Part shown: one piece after another, positions 16,895 to 26,180 of the stretch | Layout: every line of letters begins with the position of its first letter | How positions within the stretch are numbered: the stretch's first letter is position 1 | Assembly: GCF_000711965.1 (NCBI RefSeq) | Contig: NZ_JONS01000034.1 | Span: forward strand, 1-35,162 | Direction: 5' to 3' | DNA length: 35,162 nt | Source: Actinomyces israelii DSM 43320 | Lineage (GTDB): Bacteria; Actinomycetota; Actinomycetes; Actinomycetales; Actinomycetaceae | Translations under genes and position numbers: made by a program | Notes under the pieces: generated by a model | What the model saw: only the letters and a program-made list of their open reading frames with translations | Databases searched by the model: none | What the model was told of the DNA's origin: nothing

Positions 16895-19165
16895 ATGACC
16901 CTTGCAGACGCAACATCAACCGACGACCGCCATGACCGTGCCACCGGGGCCCTGGCGGGTCTCGCCCTGGGTGACGCCCTGGGCATGCCCACCCAGGCCC
17001 TGAGCCCAGCCAGCATTACTCGCCTCTACGGGGCGGTCACCGGACTCGTGGACGCCTCCCCCGAGCAGCCCTACGCGCCCCTGGCGCCGGCCGGCTCCGT
17101 CACCGACGACACCGAGCAGGCCTGGCTTCTGGCCGAGCAACTCCTCGACCCGTCCCCCGACAGCGGCGGGGCCGGTCATATTGAGCCCAGGGCACTAGCT
17201 CAAGCCCTCATGAACTGGGAGGAGGACATGATCGACCGCGGCTCCCTGGATCTCCTGGGTCCTTCCACGAAGGCCGCCCTGGAGGAACTGCGCGCGGGCG
17301 CCGAACCTGGAACCACCGGCCGCACCGGGACCACCAACGGCGCCGCCATGCGGGTGACCCCGGTCGGGATCGCCTACACCACCGGGGCCCCAGCCGCCTG
17401 GGAACCGCTCTTCGGCACCGGCGGGCACGCCTGCCTGACGGCCTTCGGCCAAGCCGTGCGTGAATCCTGCTTGGTCACCCACAACACCATCCAAGGGTTC
17501 CAGGCGGCCGGTTTGGTGGCGGCCGCCGTCAGCCACGGCATTGACGGCGCCGACACCCTCACCGCCGTGCACCTGGCCCAGGCAACTGTTGCCTCCCTGC
17601 CTGCTCAGGGCACTTGGGCGCCCAATGCCTCAGTCCTGGCGGTTGCCAGCAGCGCCGTCGAGTACGCCGCCGATCATGCGGGTGATGATGCCTCCTTCCT
17701 CATGTGGGTACGTGATCATGTGGGTACTTGCGTAGAGTCCACCGAATCTATTCCAACCGCCCTGGCCCTGGCCGTCCGCTACCGCCACCGCCCCTGGGAG
17801 GGGCTACTGGCCGCCGCCAACCTCGGCGGGGACACCGACACCATTGGGGCCATTACCGGAGCCATCCTGGGGGCGACCCACGGCGTGCGCGCCTTCCCCG
17901 CTCAGGCCCTGGCGCGCGTGCAGGCCGTCTCCGACCTGGACCCCGGTGCTCTTGCAGCGCGACTCCTCCGCCTGCGCCGCCGCAATGACCCGGTCGAGGT
18001 TTCACAGAAGGCCGGCGCCGGTCGGCCGGCCCACCCGAGCGGGGCAGCCGACCCCGCAGCCCACCTGAGCGGGGCAGCCGATCCCGCGGCCCACCCGGGC
18101 GGGCAGGTCGGTTCCGCCGGCCCGTCAGTCGGCCCCGCCCAGCCGGTTGGACGTGTCCTGCACCTGGGTGAAGTTCTCATCGACCTATCCATGCGGGTAC
18201 CCAATCTGCCGCCGCGGGGCGGGGATGTCTTCGCCACCAGCCACGACATGAGCCCCGGCGGCGGGTTCAATGTCCTGGCCGCGGTGCGCCAGTGGGGATG
18301 CGACGCCGTGTACTGCGGAGCCCTGGGTACCGGCCCCATGGCGCGAATGGCCCGCGCCGCCCTGGACTCCATAGGCGTGCTCCACGCCGGACCGACACTG
18401 TCCACGCACGACACCGGCGTAAGCGTGGCCCTGACTGAGGCTGACGGCGAGCGCAGCTTTATCTCCACTGCGGGTGCCGAGACGCTCACCCCACCGGAGT
18501 GCTACCAGCACCTGGCGGTGGGGGAGCAGGACCTGGTCTACCTGTCGGGCTACTCCCTGTGCGCGCCCGCCACCCGCGAAGGCCTGCTGCGCTTCGCCTC
18601 CAGCCACGCCGGCCTGCCCCCACGGCCCGACGGCGTCCCGCGCGTCCTGGTTGATGCCTCGCCCATGGTGGGGGAATTAGACCTGTCCGACCTCCAGGCG
18701 TTGGGGGCCCTGCGACCCCTGTGGTCCCTCAGCGAGCGTGAGGCCCACATTCTCACTGGACGACTGGGCGACCAGGGAGACGCCGGAGCCTCCGGTCCGG
18801 ATGGCCCGCGGGAGGCGGCCGGTGCGCTCGCGAAGTACCTGGGTTCCCCAGTGCTGGTGCGGGCGGGAGCCCAGGGCGCCTGGTTCGTTGACATGTTGGA
18901 CGGCGCGCCCCCCGCGGACCCAGTCCATGTGCCCACGGTGCCGGTGACGCCCGTGGACACCAATGGGGCAGGGGACGCGCATGCCGGTGTGCTCGCCGCC
19001 GCGCTAGTCCAGGGCGCGCCCCTGCGCCGGGCACTGGTTTTAGCCAATTGCGCTGGCACGTTGTCGACGCTCACCGCCGGTCCGGCCACCTGCCCCGAGC
19101 GGCATAGTATTGAGCAGGCGGCCGGCGCTTTGAGCAAGCGAATGAGTGTCATGACACTGCGCTAG
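16895..19165 (+). CDS. Fusion protein: ADP-ribosylglycohydrolase (DraG-like) + PfkB/ribokinase-family sugar kinase
   Basis: A 756-residue two-enzyme fusion. Residues about 14-365 are an ADP-ribosylglycohydrolase: GALAGLALGDALGMPTQ (18-34), SVTDDTEQ (68-75; Mg-binding Thr-Asp-Asp), GTNGAAMRVTPVG, and NLGGDTDTIGAITGAILG with the second metal-binding Asp cluster at 313-315. These enzymes cut ADP-ribose from proteins or small molecules. A linker with 10-residue repeats (HPSGAADPAA) joins it to a PfkB kinase from about residue 420: HLGEVLIDLSMR, MSPGGGFNVLAAVRQWGC, and DTNGAGDAHAGVLAAAL with catalytic base Asp694. The ATG at 16895 follows CAGGAG and skips 39 upstream codons of non-family sequence. 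Plausibly both halves act in one salvage route on ribosyl compounds; the substrate is inferred, not shown. Confidence 0.9.
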   Translation: MTLADATSTDDRHDRATGALAGLALGDALGMPTQALSPASITRLYGAVTGLVDASPEQPYAPLAPAGSVTDDTEQAWLLAEQLLDPSPDSGGAGHIEPRALAQALMNWEEDMIDRGSLDLLGPSTKAALEELRAGAEPGTTGRTGTTNGAAMRVTPVGIAYTTGAPAAWEPLFGTGGHACLTAFGQAVRESCLVTHNTIQGFQAAGLVAAAVSHGIDGADTLTAVHLAQATVASLPAQGTWAPNASVLAVASSAVEYAADHAGDDASFLMWVRDHVGTCVESTESIPTALALAVRYRHRPWEGLLAAANLGGDTDTIGAITGAILGATHGVRAFPAQALARVQAVSDLDPGALAARLLRLRRRNDPVEVSQKAGAGRPAHPSGAADPAAHLSGAADPAAHPGGQVGSAGPSVGPAQPVGRVLHLGEVLIDLSMRVPNLPPRGGDVFATSHDMSPGGGFNVLAAVRQWGCDAVYCGALGTGPMARMARAALDSIGVLHAGPTLSTHDTGVSVALTEADGERSFISTAGAETLTPPECYQHLAVGEQDLVYLSGYSLCAPATREGLLRFASSHAGLPPRPDGVPRVLVDASPMVGELDLSDLQALGALRPLWSLSEREAHILTGRLGDQGDAGASGPDGPREAAGALAKYLGSPVLVRAGAQGAWFVDMLDGAPPADPVHVPTVPVTPVDTNGAGDAHAGVLAAALVQGAPLRRALVLANCAGTLSTLTAGPATCPERHSIEQAAGALSKRMSVMTLR
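18031..18106 (+). repeat. 30-bp tandem repeat encoding the interdomain linker
   Basis: Two units, 18031-18060 and 18061-18090, agree at 27 of 30 bases, and a partial third follows. They encode Ala/Pro/Gly/His-rich 10-residue units in the linker of the glycohydrolase/kinase fusion. Copy number could vary between strains without breaking the frame. Confidence 0.75.
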
Positions 19166-19218
19166 GGTGGTATGATGGCGAGCCAATGATGGTTCTTCAC
19201 CGCCGGCGCCTCCCATCC

Positions 19219-19255
19219 GAGGGCGCCCCTGGTGGTGTGGGCGCCCTCTTCTCTT
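19219..19255 (+). terminator. Rho-independent terminator after the fusion gene
   Basis: GAGGGCGCCC (19219-19228) pairs perfectly with GGGCGCCCTC (19239-19248) over a 10-nt loop and is followed by TTCTCTT. It lies 54 bp after the fusion stop, just before the IS630 end. Confidence 0.8.
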
Positions 19256-19258
19256 ACG

Positions 19259-20426
19259 ATGGCTGGAATTAAACAAAATGGCATTCTGGGGCAGTTGCTG
19301 CGGGATTCCTGGTTGGCGTTTACGGAGGGTCTGCTATAAGATAGCCTCATGCAGATCGACATGACGAACGAGGAACGGGACATCCTCATCAGGTGGAAGA
19401 AGCGTTCGGATACCTACAAGCTGGTGAGAATGAAGGCGAAAGCGATTGTGTACGCTGCCCGCGGCGTTGGCCTGGATATTATCGCGGAGATGGTCGAGCG
19501 GGCCGAGGGGACGGTACGCGAGTGGCTGTCGGAATGGCGGAGATACAGGCTGAGCTCCGTGGTAACCGGTCACGCCGGCAACGAGAACGCGGCAAAGCTC
19601 AAGAGGGCGCAGAAGGAGGAGCTGGAGGAGATTCTCAGTAGACCGCCGTCGGAGTCGGGAGTCAAGGCCGGCTTCTGGGACGTCCCGGCCCCTTGAGGAC
19701 GTCGTGCAGATCAAGTTCGGGGTCGAGTACAGGTCTGAGTCCTCCTATCGGCTGCTCATGCACTTTCTGGGCATGAGCCTCTGCTCCCCGACCCGTTCGA
19801 GGGGCGCCGCGACGAGAAGGCCATCGTCAAACGGATGGCCGAGATCCGGGACCAGGTCGCCGATCTGCTCCAGGAGGGCTGGGAGGTCTACACCGTCGAC
19901 GAGGTCCGCGTCGAGCACGAGGCCGAGACCCGGCGCATGTGGCTCCCCAAGGGGAAGAGAACAAGGCTGTACGTGGACCGCAAGAAGGCGAGCCGGTCGT
20001 TCTTCGGGGCACTGAGCCTGACGACCAAGAAAATGAGGATCTACCCCATCGAGGGAAACCAGAACGCCGAGCAGATCACCCTCATGATGGATCGCCTGGC
20101 GCGCGAGACCGATGAGGGAAAGAAGATCGCTGTCGTCCTGGACAACGCCAGGTTCCACCACGCCAAAGCCTTGAATAATCTTTATGCCCCCGGTCATGCT
20201 CTGGAGCGAATCACGCCCATCTACATGCCCCCCTACGCCCCCGACCACAATCCCACAGAACACGTCTGGAACGCCGCCAAGAACAATATCGCCAACCTCC
20301 AGCGCGACACCCCGGAGAACACCTTCGCGGCCTTCACCGCCTACATCACCAACCGCACCTTCGACTACGACTTCGAGCACCTCCCAATCACACCACCCCA
20401 CACCGACCTTGTTTAATTCCAGCCAT
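19259..20426 (+). mobile_element. IS630-family insertion sequence
   Basis: About 1.17 kb with a perfect 18-bp terminal inverted repeat, ATGGCTGGAATTAAACAA at 19259-19276 and its complement at 20409-20426. It encodes a plus-strand transposase split by two frameshifts. TA target duplication, usual in the family, is not clean: TA follows at the right end, but the left neighbour base is G. The left flank is the terminator of the fusion gene and the right flank is an IS3 remnant, so the flanks were probably rearranged. Confidence 0.85.
19349..20416 (+). pseudogene. IS630 transposase, interrupted by two compensating frameshifts
   Basis: Part 1 (19349-19696) holds the HTH domain: MTNEERDILIRWKKRSDTYK, LDIIAEMVERAEGTVREWLS. 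After GFWDVPA the frame changes, and 19704 onward reads VQIKFGVEYRSESSYRLLMH. It changes again near 19785, and from 19835 the catalytic domain is intact: YTVDEVRVEHEAETR (first Asp), VVLDNARFHHAKAL (second Asp) and APDHNPTEHVWNAAK (Glu). The DDE triad is therefore complete. Two opposite shifts (+1 then -1) restore the starting frame. Either both are mutations, or one is a programmed shift as reported for some IS630 relatives. I favour inactivation because two separate shifts are needed. Confidence 0.82.
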
Positions 20427-20823
20427 AGCTGTGCTCCTGGCGGTGAATGGTCTCGTACCTTGCGAGTCACTTCTGCGCCCCCTTCGCGAAGTACGCCGCT
20501 ACTTTTTTCAGGCAGCTCGCATCACCACTCCTGGCGTTGCACAGCCAGGCGCGCAGCCTCCTGATCTCAACCGACTCGCTGCGAAAACCCTCCTCACCCC
20601 TGGGCGGTGGAATGATCCCTGCGGTACCTGCCCACCCAGCCCACCACTCCTCTGGGCCGGCAGATCATAAGAAGCAGCCACCGACGCGATCGTCCGGCCC
20701 CTTCACCCGCGATCTCACGCACAACCCCGAGCCCATCCGAGCACCACGCTCTCGACACAGTCCCATCCTATCCCGCCACCAGAACACCGGGTCCCCACTG
20801 TCCGAAAAAAACCACTCACTCCA
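20427..20823 (-). mobile_element. IS3-family remnant (OrfA part and one end)
   Basis: The right edge carries the same terminal repeat as the other IS3 copies (20793-20823, CACTGTCCGAAAAAAACCAC core). Inside, the minus strand reads WVGRYRRDHSTAQG, then in another frame SESVEIRRLRAWLCNARSGD and ASCLKKVAAYFAKGAQK with a stop, the C-terminal half of OrfA. The start of OrfB follows (TRKVRDHSPPGAQ) and is cut off by the IS630 at 20426. The rest of OrfB and the other end are missing. Confidence 0.75.
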
Positions 20824-21531
20824 GTGGATCTGGACAACCTCATCGGTTCATCACCCGCCCCCACGCCCACCGTCGTCGTCATTCCCACGGGCATGGTCAT
20901 GCCCACCCCGGTGCCGACGGAGCAGTCCACGGTCGCCTCCTCCGTCACCGTCGCCTTCCCCGAGATCGCCGACTACACCATCGAGGCCGACCCGTCCCCG
21001 GCCGCGACGGACTCGGATGCGACGACGCAGTCGCAGACCTACTCCTCGCGCACCACGATGTGCTCGGTGACCATCACGACGACCACCAGCTCACAGCTCG
21101 TCGTCACCGGGGGCGATGACCGGCTGCTCTCCACGAGCTGGGCCGACGAGATGGGCTCGGGCTACCAGTCCTACAAGGAGACGAGCAGGCTCGAGCTCAC
21201 CGGCGTCAACGGGGAGACCTTCTACGCGGGGGTGGCCACGGCCTTCAGCGCGAGGGTCTCCGGCTCGGACATCACCGGCAAGGCCTTCGTGCGGGCATGG
21301 TCCGCCGACGGCGTCGTCCTGTCCGTCACCGAGGTGTGCCAGAAAGGCGCTTTCGACGACGACGCCTGGGAGGCCGTCATGCAGGGCATGACCATCTCGG
21401 GGCTCTCGGGCTCGTCGCGCTGGCCCGGTGGTGAGCCGGCCTCGCGTGCCACAAGTGCCGTGCCGTCGGCGACGCCGCAGGGCGCGGTCGCCCCGCCGGT
21501 ATCGTCCGCGACGTCGCAGCCCACCCGCTGA
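20824..21531 (+). pseudogene. Secreted Ser/Thr-rich protein, 5' end removed by the IS3 remnant
   Basis: The frame opens with a GTG directly at the IS3 edge: VDLDNLIGSSPAPTPTVVVI. It has no signal peptide although the content is typical of an exported protein. The first 100 residues are Ser/Thr/Pro-rich; a compact domain follows (MCSVTITTTTSSQLVVTGGD, YKETSRLELTGVNGETFYAG, KAFVRAWSADGVVLSVTEVC, DDAWEAVMQGMTISGL) with two Cys that could form a disulfide. A Pro/Ser-rich tail closes it. I do not recognise the family. The simplest reading is that signal peptide and promoter were lost when the IS inserted, so this is probably a silent C-terminal fragment. It converges with the next gene, 10 bp apart. 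Confidence 0.6.
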
Positions 21532-21541
21532 GGCCGCCCGG

Positions 21542-22351
21542 TTACTGCTGGTCCGGGTCGGCCGGGGTGACAGGCGAGCCCGTATCGGGGTTGATGGGCT
21601 GCTCCGGGTCGGGAGCGGCAGACGGCTCCGGATCGGGGCCGGCGGGCGGCTCCGGGTCGGCGGGGGCCGGCTGCTCCGGGGAGCCGCCGGCCCCAGGGCC
21701 TCCCGTGTCGCCGGAGGCGCCCGGACCCGGCGCGGGCCGCGATCCGGTTCCCGGGTCGGCCGGGGCCTCGTCCGCTCCCGCATCCGCCGAGGTCCCCGGA
21801 TCGGTGCCGCCGGCGTACCCGGTCTCGCCGTCCTGTCCCGCTCGGGTGGCATCGCTCGTCGCAGGGACCTGGTCGTCATCGGAGGCGAGCAGCCGGGAGG
21901 CGACGGCGACCTCGGCGGCCTCGACCGCCGAGGTGTAGTCGGCCAGCGCGGTGTAGATGCCGTCAACGCTGCTGCCCCTGAGCGCCTCGTCAAGGGCCTT
22001 CCTCTTGGTGCTGATGCTGCTCGTCTCTTCGCCGGTCATCGCCGACGCGATCGCGTCGGTCCTGGTCTTGAGATCGGCCGAGGCGCGCCCGGCCTCGCTC
22101 CTGGCCCGATTGAGGGCGGCCGTTCCCGTGATTGCGGCGCGCTGCTCCTGAGCCGCCGTCACGGCCGCCTCGAAGGCGCTGCCGTGAGAAGCAGAGGCGG
22201 CATCTGTCGCCTGCGTCAGGAAGGCGGAGACCTCCGAGTCGGTCAGGGGATTGTCCGTGAGACCGGTGCTGCAGCCGGACAGTCCGAGGGTCAGCATGAG
22301 AGTGCCGATGCGGGCGACGCGACGAGTACGGCGAGTATGGGGGGTACTCAT
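21542..22351 (-). CDS. Predicted lipoprotein with Pro/Gly-rich C-terminal tail
   Basis: A 269-residue lipoprotein: an RR-rich start (TRRTRRVARIG), a hydrophobic core and the lipobox LSGC (Cys27). Residues about 35-165 are mostly helical and Ala-rich (VSAFLTQATDAASASHGSAF, RARSEAGRASADLKTRTDAI). The last 100 residues are a low-complexity tail of PGxG, DPEPPAG and PDPE units, likely a cell-wall-spanning stalk. I do not recognise the family. It follows ilvC on the same strand with 188 bp between, a hairpin and its own leaderless-looking promoter, so it is probably a separate unit. The long plus-strand frames opposite are GC-driven shadows. Confidence 0.8.
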   Translation of the reverse strand: MSTPHTRRTRRVARIGTLMLTLGLSGCSTGLTDNPLTDSEVSAFLTQATDAASASHGSAFEAAVTAAQEQRAAITGTAALNRARSEAGRASADLKTRTDAIASAMTGEETSSISTKRKALDEALRGSSVDGIYTALADYTSAVEAAEVAVASRLLASDDDQVPATSDATRAGQDGETGYAGGTDPGTSADAGADEAPADPGTGSRPAPGPGASGDTGGPGAGGSPEQPAPADPEPPAGPDPEPSAAPDPEQPINPDTGSPVTPADPDQQ

Positions 22352-22357
22352 GACACT

Positions 22358-22363
22358 AATGTA
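22358..22363 (-). promoter_or_regulatory. -10 box of a likely leaderless promoter for the lipoprotein gene
   Basis: On the minus strand TACATT is followed by 6 nt (AGTGTC) and the ATG at 22351. No Shine-Dalgarno sequence exists. The arrangement repeats that of the DUF222 gene and leuB. Confidence 0.45.
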
Positions 22364-22390
22364 ACGATGCGATAATGGTCCTGCACAGGG

Positions 22391-22428
22391 CCCCGGCGCG
22401 AGATCACTCGCACGACCCCGCGCCGGGG
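22391..22428. repeat. Inverted repeat upstream of the lipoprotein gene
   Basis: CCCCGGCGCG (22391-22400) and CGCGCCGGGG (22419-22428) form a perfect 10-bp stem with an 18-nt loop. It lies between the ilvC terminator hairpin and the lipoprotein promoter. It could be a second termination hairpin or an operator. Confidence 0.45.
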
Positions 22429-22484
22429 AGACCGCGGAGCTCCGTCCGAGAGGCCCCGGACCTGAAGCGAGAGCGTCAGGGGGG

Positions 22485-22516
22485 CGTCCCCGGCAGCGGT
22501 CGCGCTGCCGGGGACG
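22485..22516 (-). terminator. Strong hairpin downstream of ilvC
   Basis: CGTCCCCGGCAGCG (22485-22498) pairs perfectly with 22503-22516 over a 4-nt loop, 24 bp beyond the ilvC stop. There is no T-tract, but U-less hairpins are common terminators in high-GC actinobacteria. It would end the ilvBNC transcript. Confidence 0.65.
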
Positions 22517-22539
22517 ACGAGGCCCGACGCCATCTGGTC

Positions 22540-23580
<1,041 letters not shown>

Positions 23581-24093
23581 TCACTTCTCCTTGAGTTGAT
23601 CTGTGATGGACCGCGGCCCGCGCGTAATGGCGACGGCGCCGGACTGGACGATCTCCTTGACCCCGTAGGGCCCCAGAGACTCCAGCAGCGCCCTGACCTT
23701 CGACTCCGAGCCGACCGTCTCGATGACCACCGAGGTCGGGGACACATCGACGACGTGGGCGCGGAAGAGGTCGACGATCTGCAGCACCGCGGTGCGGTTG
23801 GAGTCGTCGGCGCGGACCTTGATGAGGAAGAGCTCTCGGCCCACGGAGGTGGCCGGGTCGAGCTCGACGATCTTGAGCACGTTGACCAGCTTGTTGAGCT
23901 GCTTGGTCACCTGCTCCATGGCCGGCCCCTCGGCGTCGGCGATCACCGTGATGCGCGAGACCTCCTCGTGCTCGGTGGGGCCCACGGCCAGGGAGTGGAT
24001 GTTGAAGCCGCGGCGGGTGAACAGGGCCGACACGCGCGTGAGCACGCCGGGCTTGTTCTCCACCAGGACGGACAGCGTGTGCTTCTGGCTCAC
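23581..24093 (-). CDS. ilvN: Acetolactate synthase small (regulatory) subunit
   Basis: The 170-residue protein has the usual length of the IlvN/IlvH regulatory subunit. An N-terminal ACT domain reads HTLSVLVENKPGVLTRVSAL and FTRRGFNIHSLAVGPTE, where valine normally binds for feedback inhibition. The C-terminal domain (RELFLIKVRADDSNRTAVLQ, SVVIETVGSESKVRALLESL) activates the catalytic subunit. It begins 4 bp after the ilvB stop, so the two subunits are very likely co-translated, and ilvC follows after 9 bp. The large subunit is the neighbour with which it forms the holoenzyme. Confidence 0.96.
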   Translation of the reverse strand: MSQKHTLSVLVENKPGVLTRVSALFTRRGFNIHSLAVGPTEHEEVSRITVIADAEGPAMEQVTKQLNKLVNVLKIVELDPATSVGRELFLIKVRADDSNRTAVLQIVDLFRAHVVDVSPTSVVIETVGSESKVRALLESLGPYGVKEIVQSGAVAITRGPRSITDQLKEK

Positions 24094-24097
24094 GGTC

Positions 24098-25891
24098 TCA
24101 CTCCTCTTCCCACGCCGGGCTCATGCCCCGGGCGTGCTGGATCTCGTCGTTGGACACGCCCGCGGCCACCATCGGCCACACCTGCGCGTCCGCGGAGACG
24201 ATGAAGTCGATGACGACCGGCCGGTCGTTAACGGCATTGGCCTGGGCGATGACGTCGTCAACGTCCTCCAGCCGCTCGCAGCGCAGGGCGACGGCGCCAT
24301 AGGCGTCGGCCATCTTCACGAAGTCAGGAATGCGCCTGGTGCCGGCCCCGGTGTGCAGGTCGGTGTTGGAGTAGCGCTGCCCGTAGAACAGGGTCTGCCA
24401 CTGCCGCACCATGCCGAGCGAGGAGTTGTTGATGATCGCCACCTTGATGGGGATGTTGTTCAGCGTGCAGGTGGCCAGCTCCTGGTTGGTCATCTGGAAG
24501 CAGCCGTCGCCGTCGATGAGCCAGACCGGGCGCTCCGGCGCCGCCTCCTTGGCCCCCATGGCCGCCGGCACCCCGTAGCCCATGGTGCCCGCGCCCGCGC
24601 TGGTCAGCCAGGAGTGGGGCCGGCGGAAGTGCAGGAAGTGGGCCGCCCACATCTGGTGCTGGCCGACCCCGGTGACCCAGATGGTGTCTTCGCCGGCGGC
24701 CCTGTCCAGGTGGGTGATGACCTCCTGGGGCTGGAGGAGGCCATCGTCGGTGTCGGTCCAGTCCGTGGGGTAGGTGGCGCGGATGTGGGCGACCTCGGTG
24801 AGCCACTGGTCGATCTCGGTGCGCGGCTCCTCGGCGAACTGCGCGCGGCAGGCCGCGGTCAGCGCCGGGACGACGTCGGTCAGGTCGCCGACGATCGGCA
24901 CGTCCGCGGTGCGGACCTTGGAGATCTCGGCGGGGTCGATATCGGCGTGGATGACCGTGGCGCGCCGCGCGAAGGTATCGGGCCTGCCGGTGACGCGGTC
25001 GTCGAAGCGGGCGCCCAGGGTGACGACGACGTCGGCGCGCTGGAGGGCCCCGACGGCCGCCACGGTGCCGTGCATCCCGGGCATCCCGAGGTTGAGGGGG
25101 TGGTCGGTGGGCATGACGTCGAGCGCCGTGAGCGTCGTCGTGAAAGGGGCGCCGATGAGATCGATCAGCTCGGCGAGGCGGTCGGTCGGGACGCCCGCCC
25201 GGTTCAGGCCGCCGCCGAGGTAGAGCACGGGCCGCTCGGCGGCGCCGATGACCTCGGCGGCCTGGGCCACACGGCGCTGGTTGGGCCTGCCCGGCAGCGT
25301 GTAGCCGCGCAGGTCGAGCCTGGTCGGCCACCGGAACTCGGTCATGCCCTCCTGGGCGTTCTTGGTGACGTCGATCAGGACGGGGCCGGGGCGGCCGGTG
25401 GAGGCGATGTGGAAGGCCTCGGCGACGCGAGCGGGAACCTCCTCGGGCGTGGTGACGAGGAAGGAGTGCTTGACGAACGGCATCGTCGCACCAATGACGT
25501 CGGCCTCCTGGAAGGCGTCGGTGCCGATCGCCCGGGTGCCGACCTGTCCGGTGATGGCCACCATCGGCACAGAGTCCATATGGGCGTCGGCGATGGCCGT
25601 GACCAGGTTGGTGGCGCCGGGCCCGGAGGTGACCACGCACACGCCGGGCCGGCCGGTGACCATGGCGTATCCCTCGGCAGCATGTCCCGCGCCCTGCTCG
25701 TGGCGCACGAGCACATGGCGGATCCTGGTGCTGGCGAGCAGCGGGTCGTAGAAAGGCAGGATGGCTCCACCGGGCATGCCGAAGATGTCGGTGACGCCGA
25801 CCTTCTCCAGCGCGCGTACGAGCGCCTGCGCCCCCGTCATCAGCCGGCGGTTCTGCGGTTCCTGGGCCGAAGGAGCGTTGCGGCGTGGCAT
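24098..25891 (-). CDS. ilvB: Acetolactate synthase large (catalytic) subunit
   Basis: A ThDP-dependent enzyme that joins two pyruvates, or pyruvate and 2-ketobutyrate, as the first common step to branched-chain amino acids. It has 597 residues, the normal size. The catalytic Glu lies in [14 protein letters not shown] (Glu65). The FAD/central domain carries [11 protein letters not shown]. The ThDP motif runs from GDGCFQM (about residue 461) to [15 protein letters not shown]. An AGGAGG ribosome binding site 8 nt upstream supports the ATG at 25891; a longer frame to 26006 in another phase is a shadow. The leader holds two hairpins, but no short peptide rich in Ile/Val/Leu codons that would indicate classical attenuation. 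Confidence 0.97.
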   Translation of the reverse strand: MPRRNAPSAQEPQNRRLMTGAQALVRALEKVGVTDIFGMPGGAILPFYDPLLASTRIRHVLVRHEQGAGHAAEGYAMVTGRPGVCVVTSGPGATNLVTAIADAHMDSVPMVAITGQVGTRAIGTDAFQEADVIGATMPFVKHSFLVTTPEEVPARVAEAFHIASTGRPGPVLIDVTKNAQEGMTEFRWPTRLDLRGYTLPGRPNQRRVAQAAEVIGAAERPVLYLGGGLNRAGVPTDRLAELIDLIGAPFTTTLTALDVMPTDHPLNLGMPGMHGTVAAVGALQRADVVVTLGARFDDRVTGRPDTFARRATVIHADIDPAEISKVRTADVPIVGDLTDVVPALTAACRAQFAEEPRTEIDQWLTEVAHIRATYPTDWTDTDDGLLQPQEVITHLDRAAGEDTIWVTGVGQHQMWAAHFLHFRRPHSWLTSAGAGTMGYGVPAAMGAKEAAPERPVWLIDGDGCFQMTNQELATCTLNNIPIKVAIINNSSLGMVRQWQTLFYGQRYSNTDLHTGAGTRRIPDFVKMADAYGAVALRCERLEDVDDVIAQANAVNDRPVVIDFIVSADAQVWPMVAAGVSNDEIQHARGMSPAWEEE

Positions 25892-25929
25892 CCTCCGCCC
25901 TCCTCTCTGTGCGATCTGCGCGATCGGAA

Positions 25930-25971
25930 TCGGCCTTGCGGCCGAGATGAGGCCAACCGTAGGTGGCCTCA
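25930..25971 (-). promoter_or_regulatory. Tandem hairpins in the ilvB leader
   Basis: Two stems lie 40-80 nt before the ilvB ATG: TCGGCC/GGCCGA at 25930-25945, and a TGAGGCCA...TGGCCTCA stem at 25948-25971. They could be an attenuator, a protein operator, or chance GC pairing. No T-run or leader peptide is visible, so the regulatory reading is tentative. Confidence 0.35.
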
Positions 25972-26180
25972 GGATGCGAGTCGAATGGTCGAGGCCCTTG
26001 TCTCATATGATGGAATCACGGACTGGTCGAGGACGCGTTCTCGAAGTGGGGCCGGCGTCCTTCCCGAGGCAGGGGCATGGTGACGCAGGTCCTCCGGCAC
26101 GGGAGCTAGACTGGTTCTTTGTCAGCACCTACTCTTCCGCTGCGCACCGACGAGCAGCGGCTCCGGAAGGCTTCTCACCC

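Noticed and set aside
11760..20823. CRISPR array suggested by the repeated TGTCCGA...ACGCC motif
   Set aside because: The copies are in both orientations, at irregular distances of hundreds to thousands of bases, and lie at transposase ends. They are IS terminal repeats.
25968..26006. Leader peptide [14 protein letters not shown] upstream of ilvB
   Set aside because: It has no run of branched-chain amino acid codons and no stop before the ilvB gene; the frame simply runs through ilvB in another phase.
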